64,000 bases of DNA, taken from contig NC_056052.1 of the NCBI RefSeq assembly GCF_004379255.2, positions 7,812,001 through 7,876,000 on the forward strand. The letters are read 5' to 3'. The notes under the pieces are model-generated. The model was not told the DNA's origin, made no database searches, and saw only the letters and a list, made by a program, of their open reading frames with translations. Made by a program: the position numbers and the translations under genes. This stretch comes from Salvia splendens (lineage: Eukaryota; Streptophyta; Magnoliopsida; Lamiales; Lamiaceae). This document shows positions 54,801 to 64,000 of this stretch, piece by piece; positions within the stretch are counted from its first letter, which is position 1; each line of letters opens with the position of its first letter.

Positions 54801-56063
54801 TTCTTCCTAGATATTTTCTCCTTGCAGAGAAAATGAGGTGTAAGAACCAATTTTAACCCCTGTGCCAGTTCCTCTCAAACTTCTATTGAATACTCAAAGG
54901 CCACTGAAGATAGGCTTAATTTCAAGAGCTAGACTTAACAGTCTTAGCCAAACCTTACAAGCTTCATACAACCCAAATGACCAAATCATCTCAACTGAAG
55001 CAAAATTAAGCTGAATCAATAGGCTTACCTGCTTAGGTTCCCCATTCTTTCCCCCAATGGTGATCGAAATTATGTGACCAGTGACTGTACCATTCCCATC
55101 CATCACAGGAGCAGACATCTCCTGTATAATGATCAATGCTCGAATTAGAAAACACATTACTCCACTGCTATTAAAGATCAGCTATGAATGCAGTTTCAAC
55201 AGATATGCGCAGTTTCTACAGATATGCACATTTCGCAAGAATACACACTCTAGCTGAGCAAAGATCAAGGGCATAAATCAAGAAAAATTATGAAATCCAT
55301 AATTGACAACCAACACACAAATTAGCCAGAATAAATTTCCAATTAGCAAGAAACATTGGAACTTAAGCATCGATCTAACTCTCCAAGGCCATAGAAACTT
55401 TCTAAAATTCTCGTAGCTCGTCTTAAAATTGAAAACCTAGGCAAATCATAGATACAATATTAGAAATGAGTCACTCACCCCTCTAAAAGGCGAGGGTTAT
55501 CCACACTTATATAGAAGAGATAAGATCGGGACAAGATATTAGAATTTTAACACGCCCCCTCACGTGTGGGCCGGAATGACACATCGGACTTCCATCACGT
55601 GGGTAGGCAAGAGAAGAGATAAAGAAAATAAACTCCATCATCGAGTTGGGTCCGCTCTGATACCATATTAGAAATGGGTCATTCACCCCTTAAAAGGCCT
55701 CATAAGGGGGAGGGTTATCCACACTTATATAGAAGAGATAAGATCATCACCAAGCCGATGTGGGACAAGATATTAGAATTTTAACACACAAGACCGATAC
55801 TACAGCTCCTGCACAACGATTACAAGAAACAATAACCTCAGGAACCAAAACTATAAAAATCAGTTAAATTGAAGGCCGGAATTCCACTGGTTGAGAAAAA
55901 AATAAACCGAATACAGAAAATGCAGATCTGCAATATCCGGAATTGTGACGATGGGAAACAGAAGATCTAAAACGGTGCGATATTAGGAATCAACTAACAA
56001 TATGAGCACAATCGAAAAGCGAAATCGAAAGCACAAAAACAAAATTACCTTATCGTCGGCCAT
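51831..56063 (-). CDS. BIN2-type GSK3/shaggy-like kinase (subgroup II), complete
   Basis: Twelve exons, all with GT-AG introns and in frame: 56063-56049, 55121-55029, 54755-54696, 54605-54333, 54247-54173, 54091-54035, 53889-53749, 53650-53600, 53525-53430, 52646-52563, 52385-52284 and 51932-51831; 382 aa. [16 protein letters not shown] and [13 protein letters not shown] place it with BIN2 and its two close paralogues. The Gly loop is GTGSFGIVF (47-55), the ATP Lys K69, the catalytic loop HRDLKPQN (163-170), DFG 184-186, the activation Tyr Y200, and the TREE motif 261-264 with E263. BIN2 kinases phosphorylate BZR-type factors and so repress brassinosteroid responses in nucleus and cytosol. 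All catalytic residues are present. Oddities are G248 where the family has Asp in NAVDQLVE, and R193 for Lys. Exon 1 encodes only five residues; intron 1 contains a TRIM. Confidence 0.93.
55458..55786 (-). mobile_element. TRIM (miniature LTR retrotransposon) in intron 1 of the kinase gene
   Basis: Two short LTRs (minus strand: 55786-55666, 121 bp, and 55552-55458, 95 bp with an internal deletion) begin TGTTAAAATTCTAATATC. Between them lie a primer-binding site TGGTATCAGAGC (55665-55654) and a polypurine-like GTGAGGGGGCG. The flanks are CACAA and TACAA, a duplication with one mismatch. There is no coding sequence. It has the same orientation as the gene. Confidence 0.8.
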
Positions 56064-56318
56064 AACGGTAGAATTCGTGCAAGCAAATCGAAAGCGAAAG
56101 CCTCAAAAAAACGGTGAACGTAAAAGGAGACTTTCAAGTCTGCGATCTGCGCAACATTTTGGCGTCGATGATTGAGAGGTGATGATTGTCGGTAGAGAAA
56201 AGGAAAAGAAGAAGAAGCGAAATACAGAGAGAGAGAAGGAGAGAGGAGTGTTAGAGGGAGGGTGGTGGTGGTCGGGTTGCTGGGTCCCACAAACCAAACA
56301 GCATCCCATGTGAATCCC
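56064..56318 (-). promoter_or_regulatory. 5' UTR and proximal promoter of the BIN2-type kinase
   Basis: A GA/CT-rich leader (AGAGAGAGAAGGAGAGAGG near 56225-56247) lies upstream of the ATG. A Harbinger MITE begins at 56322, so the native promoter sequence is limited to about 255 bp before the repeat. Confidence 0.4.
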
Positions 56319-56321
56319 TAA

Positions 56322-56929
56322 GAGCATCTCCAGTGGGCGGACATCCCACTCGGACATCCACTAGGATATCCCAAAAACACCTCCTGCCACGTCACTAGGA
56401 CATCCCACCCCCACTGCCACATCACTAGGACATCCCATGCATATCCGCCCTTCCCATCGCCCTTCCCACTAGGACATCCCGCAATAAAAAAAATCATAAA
56501 TTCACAAATAAAACAATTTACGTTTACGGAAATAAAATTTGACCGAGAATACGAACGGGAAAAATTAACAACTTTATCGGAAAAAACATACATGATTCGA
56601 AAAAAAAAATTACACACTAATAAAAAAAAAATTCATACATTATCACGTCAACCCCTCCGAGTCCAAACCTCTTCGATAATATCCTGCACGAGCCGTATAT
56701 ATAGAGTTTCAAAAAAAAATAATAAATAAAAACGGGACGTCCGACCGGACGTCCGAGTTGAAGCCACAGTGGCGGACGTCCGCCCGCCCGTCGCCGGGAT
56801 GTCCGAGGACACCCGACGTCCTCACGGGACGTCCGTATCCGACCTCCGACCTCCCAACGGCGGACGTCCCGTCGCCCTTCCCGGTGTCCGACCGGACGTC
56901 CTACCGGAGGGGCGCCATAGGAGATGCTC
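56322..56929. mobile_element. Non-autonomous PIF/Harbinger element (MITE) upstream of the kinase gene
   Basis: Termini GAGCATCTCCAGTGG and the inverted CCATAGGAGATGCTC, with TAA on both sides (56319-56321 and 56930-56932). 608 bp without transposase. The left part repeats GGACATCC and the right part GGACGTCC many times. Confidence 0.8.
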
Positions 56930-57374
56930 TAAGGGTTCGTTTGGTTGTAGTGATAGTACTGTGTTTGATAGGGTTGACATATCTAATCTTCCAAAATTGT
57001 GTGCTGAGATTTCTCAATTGATGTTTGATTGCACCGATAGCATTCCCTTGATAAGTTTCATGGTATTTGTTTGGGAATGAAAAACTATTGATACAAATAT
57101 ACATCAACCAATATGACCTTATAAACATAACGTGTTGACACATTTGTCCTTATAAACCCTATTTCTTTTTGTGAGATTTCATTTAAAAAACCCGCCTACA
57201 TCGGCCCAATTTCGCGCGGCTCTTCGACATTCAACTCCATCGACGGCTGCTGCTGTGTTGGGGTCCGATTATCGGCCTTCCGTGGTTTCGTGTTGACCCA
57301 CCACAGGTACGTTCTGAAAGCTGCTGCTGTGTCGTGGTTTTGGAAGCTTTCATTTTATGTGTGAATGCTAGTCA

Positions 57375-57655
57375 TCTGTGAAATGTTTCATATAAATTAG
57401 GTTGTGCCTCTTCATACTACAATCGACAATAGGTGTGTTCTCGGAGTTGTGCCTCTTTTGATTTCATCATATAAAAGTTGTGAAATTTTTTTATATAAAA
57501 TTAGGTGGTGCCTCTTTTGATTTCGTCGCACAAAAGCTGTGAAATGTTTCATATAAAATGTGGTTGTGCATCTTTTGATTTCGTCGCACAAAAGCTGTGA
57601 AATGTTTCATATAAAATTAGGTTGTTCCTCTTTTTGGTATCGTCGCACATTTGTG
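57375..57655 (+). repeat. Tandem repeat, unit about 58 bp, about four copies
   Basis: Units begin TGTGAAATGTTTCATATAAA and continue with GGTTGTGCCTCTTTTGATTT and CGTCGCACAAAAGC. They are seen near 57379, 57479, 57539 and 57597; the first has an insertion. The repeat lies between the possible transcription start and the first exon of the Myb/SANT gene. Confidence 0.75.
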
Positions 57656-57835
57656 AAAGTCCAACGTTACTTTCTGTATTCATTGTTGTGTTCTCGGAGC
57701 TGAGCTCGACATCTGTTGAATTCAATTAATCATTATTGATTCACCAATCTGGTGTGATGATGTTTTGTCTGAATCACTAATACATTCTTTGGTGCAATAT
57801 TAGTCTTCCTTCAAAGAGCCTTCCACTTGTGTAAA

Positions 57836-59204
57836 ATGGCATCCCAACAGATGGGAGGTAGTGATGATGAAGGTCTCCCCATGCCAAAGGGTACGATTAC
57901 TTCACATGAGTGGCATATGTTTTTTGTTGTTGTGTTGACTATGGGTTGCAGGTAGCAATGAGTTGGGCAGGAGCAAGTCCATAAAATCGGACAGGTCGAG
58001 GTGCGTTTGGTCCGTGCGCGAGGAGGAGATCCTCATGGCAACATTGAAGGAGTTGACAACGAATGGATGGAAGTGCGATAATGGATATCGAGCTAGGTAT
58101 TTAACTCGTATCAAGGAGACGATCAAGTGTGAATTCCCAAATACTGATATCTGCCCTCACCCCCACATCTATTCGAAGATAACTACTTGGAAGCGAAACT
58201 ATGGCTCCCTCAAGATGATGCTTAATCATAGTGGTATTGGCGTTAATTCGGATGGTCAGTACAAGATAGAATGTGACGATAAGCAGTGGGCACAATTCGT
58301 TAAGGTTGGTGCTAGTTTAGTTTCCATAATAATGCATCTCTGATTAGGTTGAAAATGTGTGCTTTTGATTGAATTTAATTGTTTGTCAAGAGGCAGTTGA
58401 TAGATATGTTTATAATAGTTGTGACGATTACTTTGTGCAGAAAGACTCAAATGCAAGGTACATGAGGAACAAGGCTTGGCCTCAAATAGAAGACTGGAAA
58501 GAGGTATTTGGTAATGATCGTGCTGGGGGTGTGAAGGTTGTAGATCTAGGAGATGCAGTTCAAAAAATCTATGGAAATAAAGTTGACTTGCCCGATGAGG
58601 CTGATAAATCCCATCCCATGACATTTGAGGAGCTATTCCCCGACGAAGTCTTCCCCCTGGTGTTCTCCCAGAGATGATAGACGAGAGTCAGTCCACTACT
58701 GAGGGAGATGGGGTTGGGGCTGGTTCGAACTCAGGAGCTGGGACTGGATCCAACTCATGAGCTGGGGCTGGTTCAGGATCAGGGGGTGGGGTTGGGGCTG
58801 GTTCTGGGTCAGGGGCTGGTACTGGCGCTGGCTCGGGTTCAGTGGCTGCTGCTGGCTTGAAGTCAGGGGCACATCCTGCTACTGTGGAAGCTCCGAAGGT
58901 GCCGAAGAAAGTTGTTAGAAAAAGGAAGATGGAGGATATTATTGATGGAGTCCTTTCACTGATGAGTCAGATCCACACTGACACAAATGACCGCTTGAAA
59001 GAAATTTCAACTAGGATTGGTTATGACTTCGATCTTAGTACTAAGCGGACTGAAGTTTTTGATCAACTGAAAGACATCCCTGGCCTAACTTTGAAACAAC
59101 AATTCTATATATCAATGAAACTAGTGAAAGATCCGGAGCTTATGGATCTCTTTCTAGGATTGCCAGAGATTGCTTGTGGGGCCTTGGTCTTTGACCTACT
59201 ATAG
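57836..59204 (+). pseudogene. Myb/SANT-like (Myb_DNA-bind_3 type) protein gene, broken
   Basis: Exons 57836-57890, 57952-58304 and 58441-59204 join in frame at GT-AG sites. The first 117 codons of exon 2 hold a trihelix-like Myb/SANT domain (CVWSVREEEILMATLKEL, YSKITTWKRNYGSLKMML). Exon 3 continues WPQIEDWKEVFGNDRA and FEELFPDEVFP. A C-run (58653-58657) then appears one base short, and a GGA to TGA change follows at 58758 within a Gly/Ala/Ser-rich linker. The C-terminus beyond it is intact: KVVRKRKMEDIIDGVLSLM, RIGYDFDLSTKR, LTLKQQFYISMKLV. Proteins of this build occur both as host genes and as the second ORF of PIF/Harbinger elements. No transposase accompanies it here. Confidence 0.75.
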
Positions 59205-59988
59205 ATTGATGGGATGCTTTAGTCGAAGAAGGTATGAATGTTCTGTATTTTGGATAACTACATGGGAGTTTTTTTGTCAACGATACTACTGAAGAGTTGT
59301 TGAAGCATTTACACATGGTGATGGTATATGTTTGACCACAACTCTTTTCTGTTGTAGAATTTTTTGTATCTATTAAAACCATTTCGAACCTTATGTATTA
59401 GGTGAATGTGTATGATATGCTCTAACCTCCCAAACTTTTATTGGCAACCCATCATTTATAATACTCTATCCAGTATCAGTGGGTTAATTTTCATGGGCAC
59501 TCTCCTATTCCTATGCATTCCTATGTTTCCCCCCCTTTTTACCAATCAATAGGGTTTCCTTTTTATGAGGTTCTCGAGCAAATTCCTTGTAGACGGTTGG
59601 TTCTCTGGCTCTCCAGTGAGCCCCCTTCTATTTTGAACCATATGATCAGACTCCCATTCATAGTTGAGTACCATGTACTATTTTATGCAGCTTCTTACTT
59701 TATGAAATGAGAAAACGTGTATATGTTGCAAACCATTTCATCATGGATAACATAGATCAAATCTATTACATTCCCGAAGCTTCAAACTTACTAATTACCA
59801 TTACATAGACTAATACATTGCTAAAACTACATCTCGTGACATAACGTGTGCCTTAAACATCACCTAACCCACTTGATGCATCATCCATAGACAAAATATT
59901 TTATAAAATTCCTTTATATACTAGCAAATACGAAAGTGCACAACAACCAAAACACTATGAGCCTCGACATGCACACAACATCATGAAC
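59205..59988. other. Spacer between convergent genes, no gene seen
   Basis: Probable 3' UTRs of the Myb/SANT-like gene (left) and the minus-strand ORF (right). No other signal was found. Confidence 0.4.
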
Positions 59989-60402
59989 CTACGGGGCTGG
60001 TTTATGTGAAGCCGGGCACAGACTCCATGATGAACACGATGAAGCTTTGGGTGACACGATTACATCCTTGTTTGTGGGGCAATAGCGATTAGGAGACTCG
60101 TAAGACGTCGTTCCATCGAAGCATGGAGCTCCAACATCAAAAAGCTTACGGCGTACTCGTGTGGAAGGGCCCGACATCGGTGAGTTAACTTCATCTGAAT
60201 CGGCGGGGGATTGATACGTAGACACGCGAACTGGTGCGTTGGGTTCCACTGTCTCGGCTAGCACTATGACCTCGATGGTGTCGGAAAGTGTAATCACCTC
60301 GCGAGGGAACTCATCTTTGACGTCGAATAAGCCAAACAAACTCTCGAGAAGGCAGAATTCGGGCTCGTCCCGATGGTAGTAAGCGCCTGCCGAGGGATCC
60401 AT
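59989..60402 (-). CDS. Unknown protein, 137 aa
   Basis: A single-exon frame from MDPSAGAYYHRDEPEF to the stop. It has acidic and Ser/Pro-rich character (TVEPNAPVRVSTYQSPADSD, VNSPMSGPSTRVRRKLFD) and no membrane segment or known motif. A TATATAAG box lies about 100 bp upstream (60511-60504), which supports transcription. It converges on the Myb/SANT-like pseudogene. I do not recognise the family; it could be a host gene or part of a larger element. Confidence 0.4.
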   Translation of the reverse strand: MDPSAGAYYHRDEPEFCLLESLFGLFDVKDEFPREVITLSDTIEVIVLAETVEPNAPVRVSTYQSPADSDEVNSPMSGPSTRVRRKLFDVGAPCFDGTTSYESPNRYCPTNKDVIVSPKASSCSSWSLCPASHKPAP

Positions 60403-60503
60403 CTCTCGATTCCATTTGCCTCGATAGAAGAACGTTGCTTGTTGTGGGATTTGGGACTTAATTTTTCAGATAAAGGTGTTGAAGCTATGGTCGCACTCTT
60501 CCC

Positions 60504-60511
60504 CTTATATA
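60504..60511 (-). promoter_or_regulatory. TATA box for the 137-aa ORF
   Basis: TATATAAG on the minus strand, about 100 bp before the ATG. Confidence 0.45.
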
Positions 60512-60599
60512 CAACAATCGCCCGTGACTGCTTCCTCCAGCGACATTAAATTGGATTGGTTGAGAAATTACTCCGGTAGATAAACGTCAAGCCTAATGT

Positions 60600-61897
60600 T
60601 TGAGGGGTCGCCGACCTCATTTTTTTTTACTGTGGTATAGCACCTCATGGACAGATGTAGTAGATAAAGATGGAGGCATGCCATAAATATAGTGCATACA
60701 TATTTATTTATATAATGGGTATTACCAGTTCAAATCATCCACACCCATTCCATGTAAAAAACACACGTGTTGATTAATTAGATACGATTGTTGGCATGGT
60801 TTGCAGCCAAACATATTTATTCTAAATACGCGTGTTAAAAAAGTGTTTGCATGTATGAATACAAACACTAAATTTGTTTCGACATTTTTGGTGGTGTAGT
60901 TGTATATACTAGGTTATTATGTTATTTTTTTAGTGGAATTATACACGCATGATGTAGATCATGGAAAAGTGAAAAACCGTCTATCACCAATTACTTTTGT
61001 TGAAAAATAACAACAAAAAAATTTATAAAACATGTACAAATAAATTGATTTGATTGATTTTTAGATAATAACATTTTATATTACATGTACAACAAATTAG
61101 CAAATAAATTTTAATATAACGTGTACAAATAATTTGATTTGATTGATTTTTAGATATTAGTTCTCACCAATTTCTTCTCTCCATAAATCATTCTCCTCTC
61201 CAGATTCTCTACACCATTCGTCACCCCATTTCTTCCAAGCAAAACCGCCCAAAAAAAACTGCCCAAGAAAATGCTAATTTGCAGTTAGAATTGAAGGGGT
61301 TTGCAGCGGAAGCGTGCATGATAGAACCGATCATATGAATTTGATCTATTTAGCATATTACTTAGACAAATTCTATTCGCGCAATTATCACATGCATCAT
61401 GCTCGTAACTTGAATTTAAATCATGCTTTAGAACAAATAAATCCTAAAACATGCATACTACGGAGTCAGCCAATTTACCTTGTTGATTCTCCAAAGAATC
61501 GAAGATGGCTTGCGTCTTCTCCACGTGAAGATCTTCAGAACTCATCCTCGGATCTTCTGACTGGTGTCCCAGACTGTATACTAATATTTGTGTGGGCAAA
61601 TCTCACCAGAATACTAGGACTCGAATAACGAAGACAGAACTCTACTCACGGAGGAAGTAATTTTTGAACTCTCTCTCTCAAAAAGGAGGGGACAAAAATT
61701 TTAATGAGAATAATTGTCCTTTCTGTCTCCTTTATTCTCCTATTTATATTAAGTCACATATTGGGCCCAGTCAGGGATCTAAGGAAGACCTCTTTAATAC
61801 TCCATTTGTCTCACATTATTTGAGTCACTTATTTTTTCACTCATTTTGAAAAAAATATACAATAAATAGTTAAAGTAGAGATAGTAAAGTAAGAGAG
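60600..61897. other. Intergenic with decayed repeat fragments
   Basis: AT-rich. A phrase TTTGATTGATTTTTAGATA occurs twice (near 61047 and 61137). A stretch at about 61280-61790 resembles a retrotransposon LTR (GTTTGCAGCGGAAGCGTGCA) but has no partner. A Stowaway-like end (CTCCATTTGTCTCACATTA) lies near 61800. No gene is seen. Confidence 0.35.
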
Positions 61898-62442
61898 TGT
61901 CACGACCGCATTTTTGCTAAGGATAGCGAAAGCGGGTAAACCGCGACTAATGAGAGGGATTAAAGAAGCGGGGAAAGAGAAGGGGTAGAAGTTGAGAAAC
62001 TTGCACAACGGCCAAATCGAATAGATAGCATAGAAAAGAAGCCAGGTACTTGACTACATGCTTCGAAGCTAGAATGTAACAATTCATCAAATAAATCAGA
62101 GTTTGATGGTGAGATTCTACGATTCTCTCTTCACAAAAGCAAAGCGGAATAAGTCCTTACTAAACGACTTCGTGTATGGAGACACGAATCGTTGGAAAAT
62201 CCACTTGATTATTTAATAACATCGACTCCGATCATCACTCCATTCTCTTGACGTTCAACCTGCACATTTATAAATACATGCAGGGCTGAGTACAGGAGTA
62301 CTCAGTGGACACGTGCCGAAAAGCAAAACATACATTATATACAGTTGTCATCCATCACAGTAACACACGGGGGTTTTTCTTAAAAGGCCCGAGCTTACTA
62401 AATTCTTTTGTGAGCTAAAAGTTCGTCTGCAGACTAAGTTCT

Positions 62443-62576
62443 TTCATCATTCATCATTCCATTCATCATCCATCATCCATCATTCATCATTCCATTCATC
62501 ATTCATCATTCCATTCATCATTCTATTCATCATTCATCATTACATTCATCATTCATAATTCCATTCATCATTCATT
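62443..62576. repeat. ATTCATC-type minisatellite
   Basis: Repeated TTCATCATTCATCATTCCA units with small variations, inside the reverse LTR. Confidence 0.85.
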
Positions 62577-63573
62577 TGTTCCATCGTTCCGGGAAGGTGG
62601 CCACCTTCCGTAAACACCATATCCGGCCAACCCTCTTGGATGGCTCACAGCCCTCGCGCGCTCTATTCCAAATCGTAACGTTTTGGCTTAGCCAAAACCA
62701 ACAAACATACAGTCCAACAGATAGGCCTCGAAAACAAACATTTTATGGCATGGCAACAACTTAAAAAAATAATCACAGCTCCATTTTGAGAAAAGATGAT
62801 ATTTCATAATTTCACAAGTATTTGATTTATCTCCACCCTTATGTGCTGGATATTAAAAGAAAGCCCACAAAACATACTTCTCATAAAAACTGTAAACATA
62901 CTTTAAACTGAAAGCTCGCTAAAAATACTTTAGTTCGAAAGCCAACCTGATATGCTTATTCCTCAATTCAATTAGTCGTGTTGGCCTCACTTTGCCCTCG
63001 AGCAAAAATTCCCTTGTTCTGTTGATTCCTCTTGGTTCCTTGGCTGCCACTCCTTGCTCCTCTCCCTTCCCCTTGCTGCACTCTTTGGTATTGTATGAAG
63101 TTTATGGTGTCGAAGTGGTGGGGAGAGAGGAGGGGGTGAAGGCAGCTTATATAGTTCTCATTCTTGGCATCTTGTGCCTGAAATCTTGGGAAGAAAGTCT
63201 TCTATTTTGAGGTTGTATCTTAGCTCCCTTTCAAGCTTTGTAAGTAGGCCATCTATGCCTTTTTGGTGTAACTTATGGTGTTCCTGCAGGAGCTCTCCCT
63301 TTTGGGGCTTACTATGAGCTCATGTTCTAAACATTATTTGTCTCTACTCCCTTGTTGGGAAATTTGGAATATCTCAGTCTGTTGTCCATTCCTTGGACTT
63401 GGTAGCATGATGACATGTTGCATTGCTCCCATTGCTATTTTTGTGAAGCTTCAATTTCTTAGTTTTTTTATGTGAGAATCCTCTAACCTTTTTTTGGTGT
63501 TTCACTTGTAGGGTAGGGATGGCTTTGTAGGTGTATGGGTTGTCCCTTTGGAGTCATGTGGAGGCCGAAAATT

Positions 63574-63627
63574 GAGAGAGAAGAAGAGAGAAGAGAGAAG
63601 AGAGAAGAGAGAAGAGAGAAGGAGAAG
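63574..63627. repeat. GAGAAGA simple repeat
   Basis: Seven-base units GAGAAGA repeated about six times inside the reverse LTR. Confidence 0.85.
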
Positions 63628-64000
63628 GATTGCATTCCATTACTTGATTTAGTTGCTCCAATAGACTAGTATCCAAGTACTTATAGTTTGGAATCTCTAA
63701 GATGCGAAGCTGTATTATAACTATTGTGTATGCACAAAAATCTCACACATATCAATAAGATTGTGTAGTCCTTTTTCATTTATCTCTCCAAGATATTCTC
63801 CTAAGTTATTTCACAAGGAAGTGCACTAATTTACTTTCTTTTCTTTTGCATCCACAAAATTTCCAACAATTACGCCACACACTACTCCCACTAGAAATTA
63901 ATAATACTAATTAATCCAATTTATCTCGAAAGAAAGGAACAAAATTTCGGGGCGTCACGGAGAAAAAATACGAGCGAGAAGACTCTACTCTACATTATTC

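Larger units (their letters stand above)
61898..63957 (-). mobile_element. LTR related to the solo LTR at 44386-46909, reverse orientation
   Basis: Plus-strand start TGTCACGACCGCATTTTTGC is the complement of the end of the solo LTR, and the right end TTTCGGGGCGTCA corresponds to its start. Inner landmarks (GCAGGGCTGAGTAC, AACCTGCACAT) match too. The 5-bp flanks GAGAG and CGGAG agree only in part, so the right boundary is uncertain. No internal region is visible inside the window. Confidence 0.6.

Noticed and set aside
62443..62576. CRISPR-like array of ATTCATC repeats
   Set aside because: The units are short, contiguous and without unique spacers: a plain minisatellite in plant DNA.

Overview
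The window is plant nuclear DNA from a eudicot, most likely an asterid. The reasons are GT-AG introns, a brassinosteroid-type GSK3 kinase, a WRKY group IIe gene, and a dense load of LTR retrotransposons, PIF/Harbinger elements and TA-flanked MITEs. The order or species cannot be fixed by eye.

Host genes are few. (1) A WRKY group IIe gene (minus, 3654-9721) is split by a 5.1 kb Copia element in intron 1 and also carries a frameshift and a lost splice donor. (2) A two-exon RING-CH membrane E3 ligase lies at 20275-21471 (minus). (3) A six-exon gene at 27920-29442 (minus) resembles plant borealin-related proteins. (4) A complete 12-exon BIN2-type (GSK3 subgroup II) kinase lies at 51831-56063 (minus), with a TRIM element in intron 1 and a Harbinger MITE about 260 bp upstream of its ATG. 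(5) A Myb/SANT-like gene (57836-59204, plus) is broken by one frameshift and one stop. (6) An unrecognised ORF of 137 codons lies at 59989-60402 (minus).

Most of the rest is mobile DNA, and many boundaries can be set from target-site duplications (TSDs). LTR elements: a chimeric Copia (4477-9617, TSD GAAAC); a small non-autonomous element with its own ORF (17266-19729, TSD AACAT); an Athila-type element with gag-protease but no RT or integrase (30671-37785, TSD AAAGA); a nearly intact chromovirus (37887-43842, TSD TGTTA, LTRs almost identical); a solo LTR (44386-46909, TSD TTTGT); a relative of it in reverse (61898-63957); and a TRIM (55458-55786). DNA elements: three 2 kb PIF/Harbinger copies with decayed transposases (14738-16806, 22030-24038, 48285-50206), two Harbinger MITEs (1506-2065, 56322-56929), two Mutator-type hairpin MITEs with 9-bp TSDs (2428-3371, 10716-11080), and many Stowaway-like MITEs. 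A decayed LINE 3' end lies at 11773-12962.

The elements interact. The small element at 17.3 kb shares terminal LTR motifs, primer-binding site and polypurine-tract type with the chromovirus, so that chromovirus family could supply its machinery. The Athila-type element lacks a polymerase. The Copia copy has unlike LTRs yet one clean TSD, which points to template switching before integration. All calls come from reading the sequence; no alignment or database search was run.
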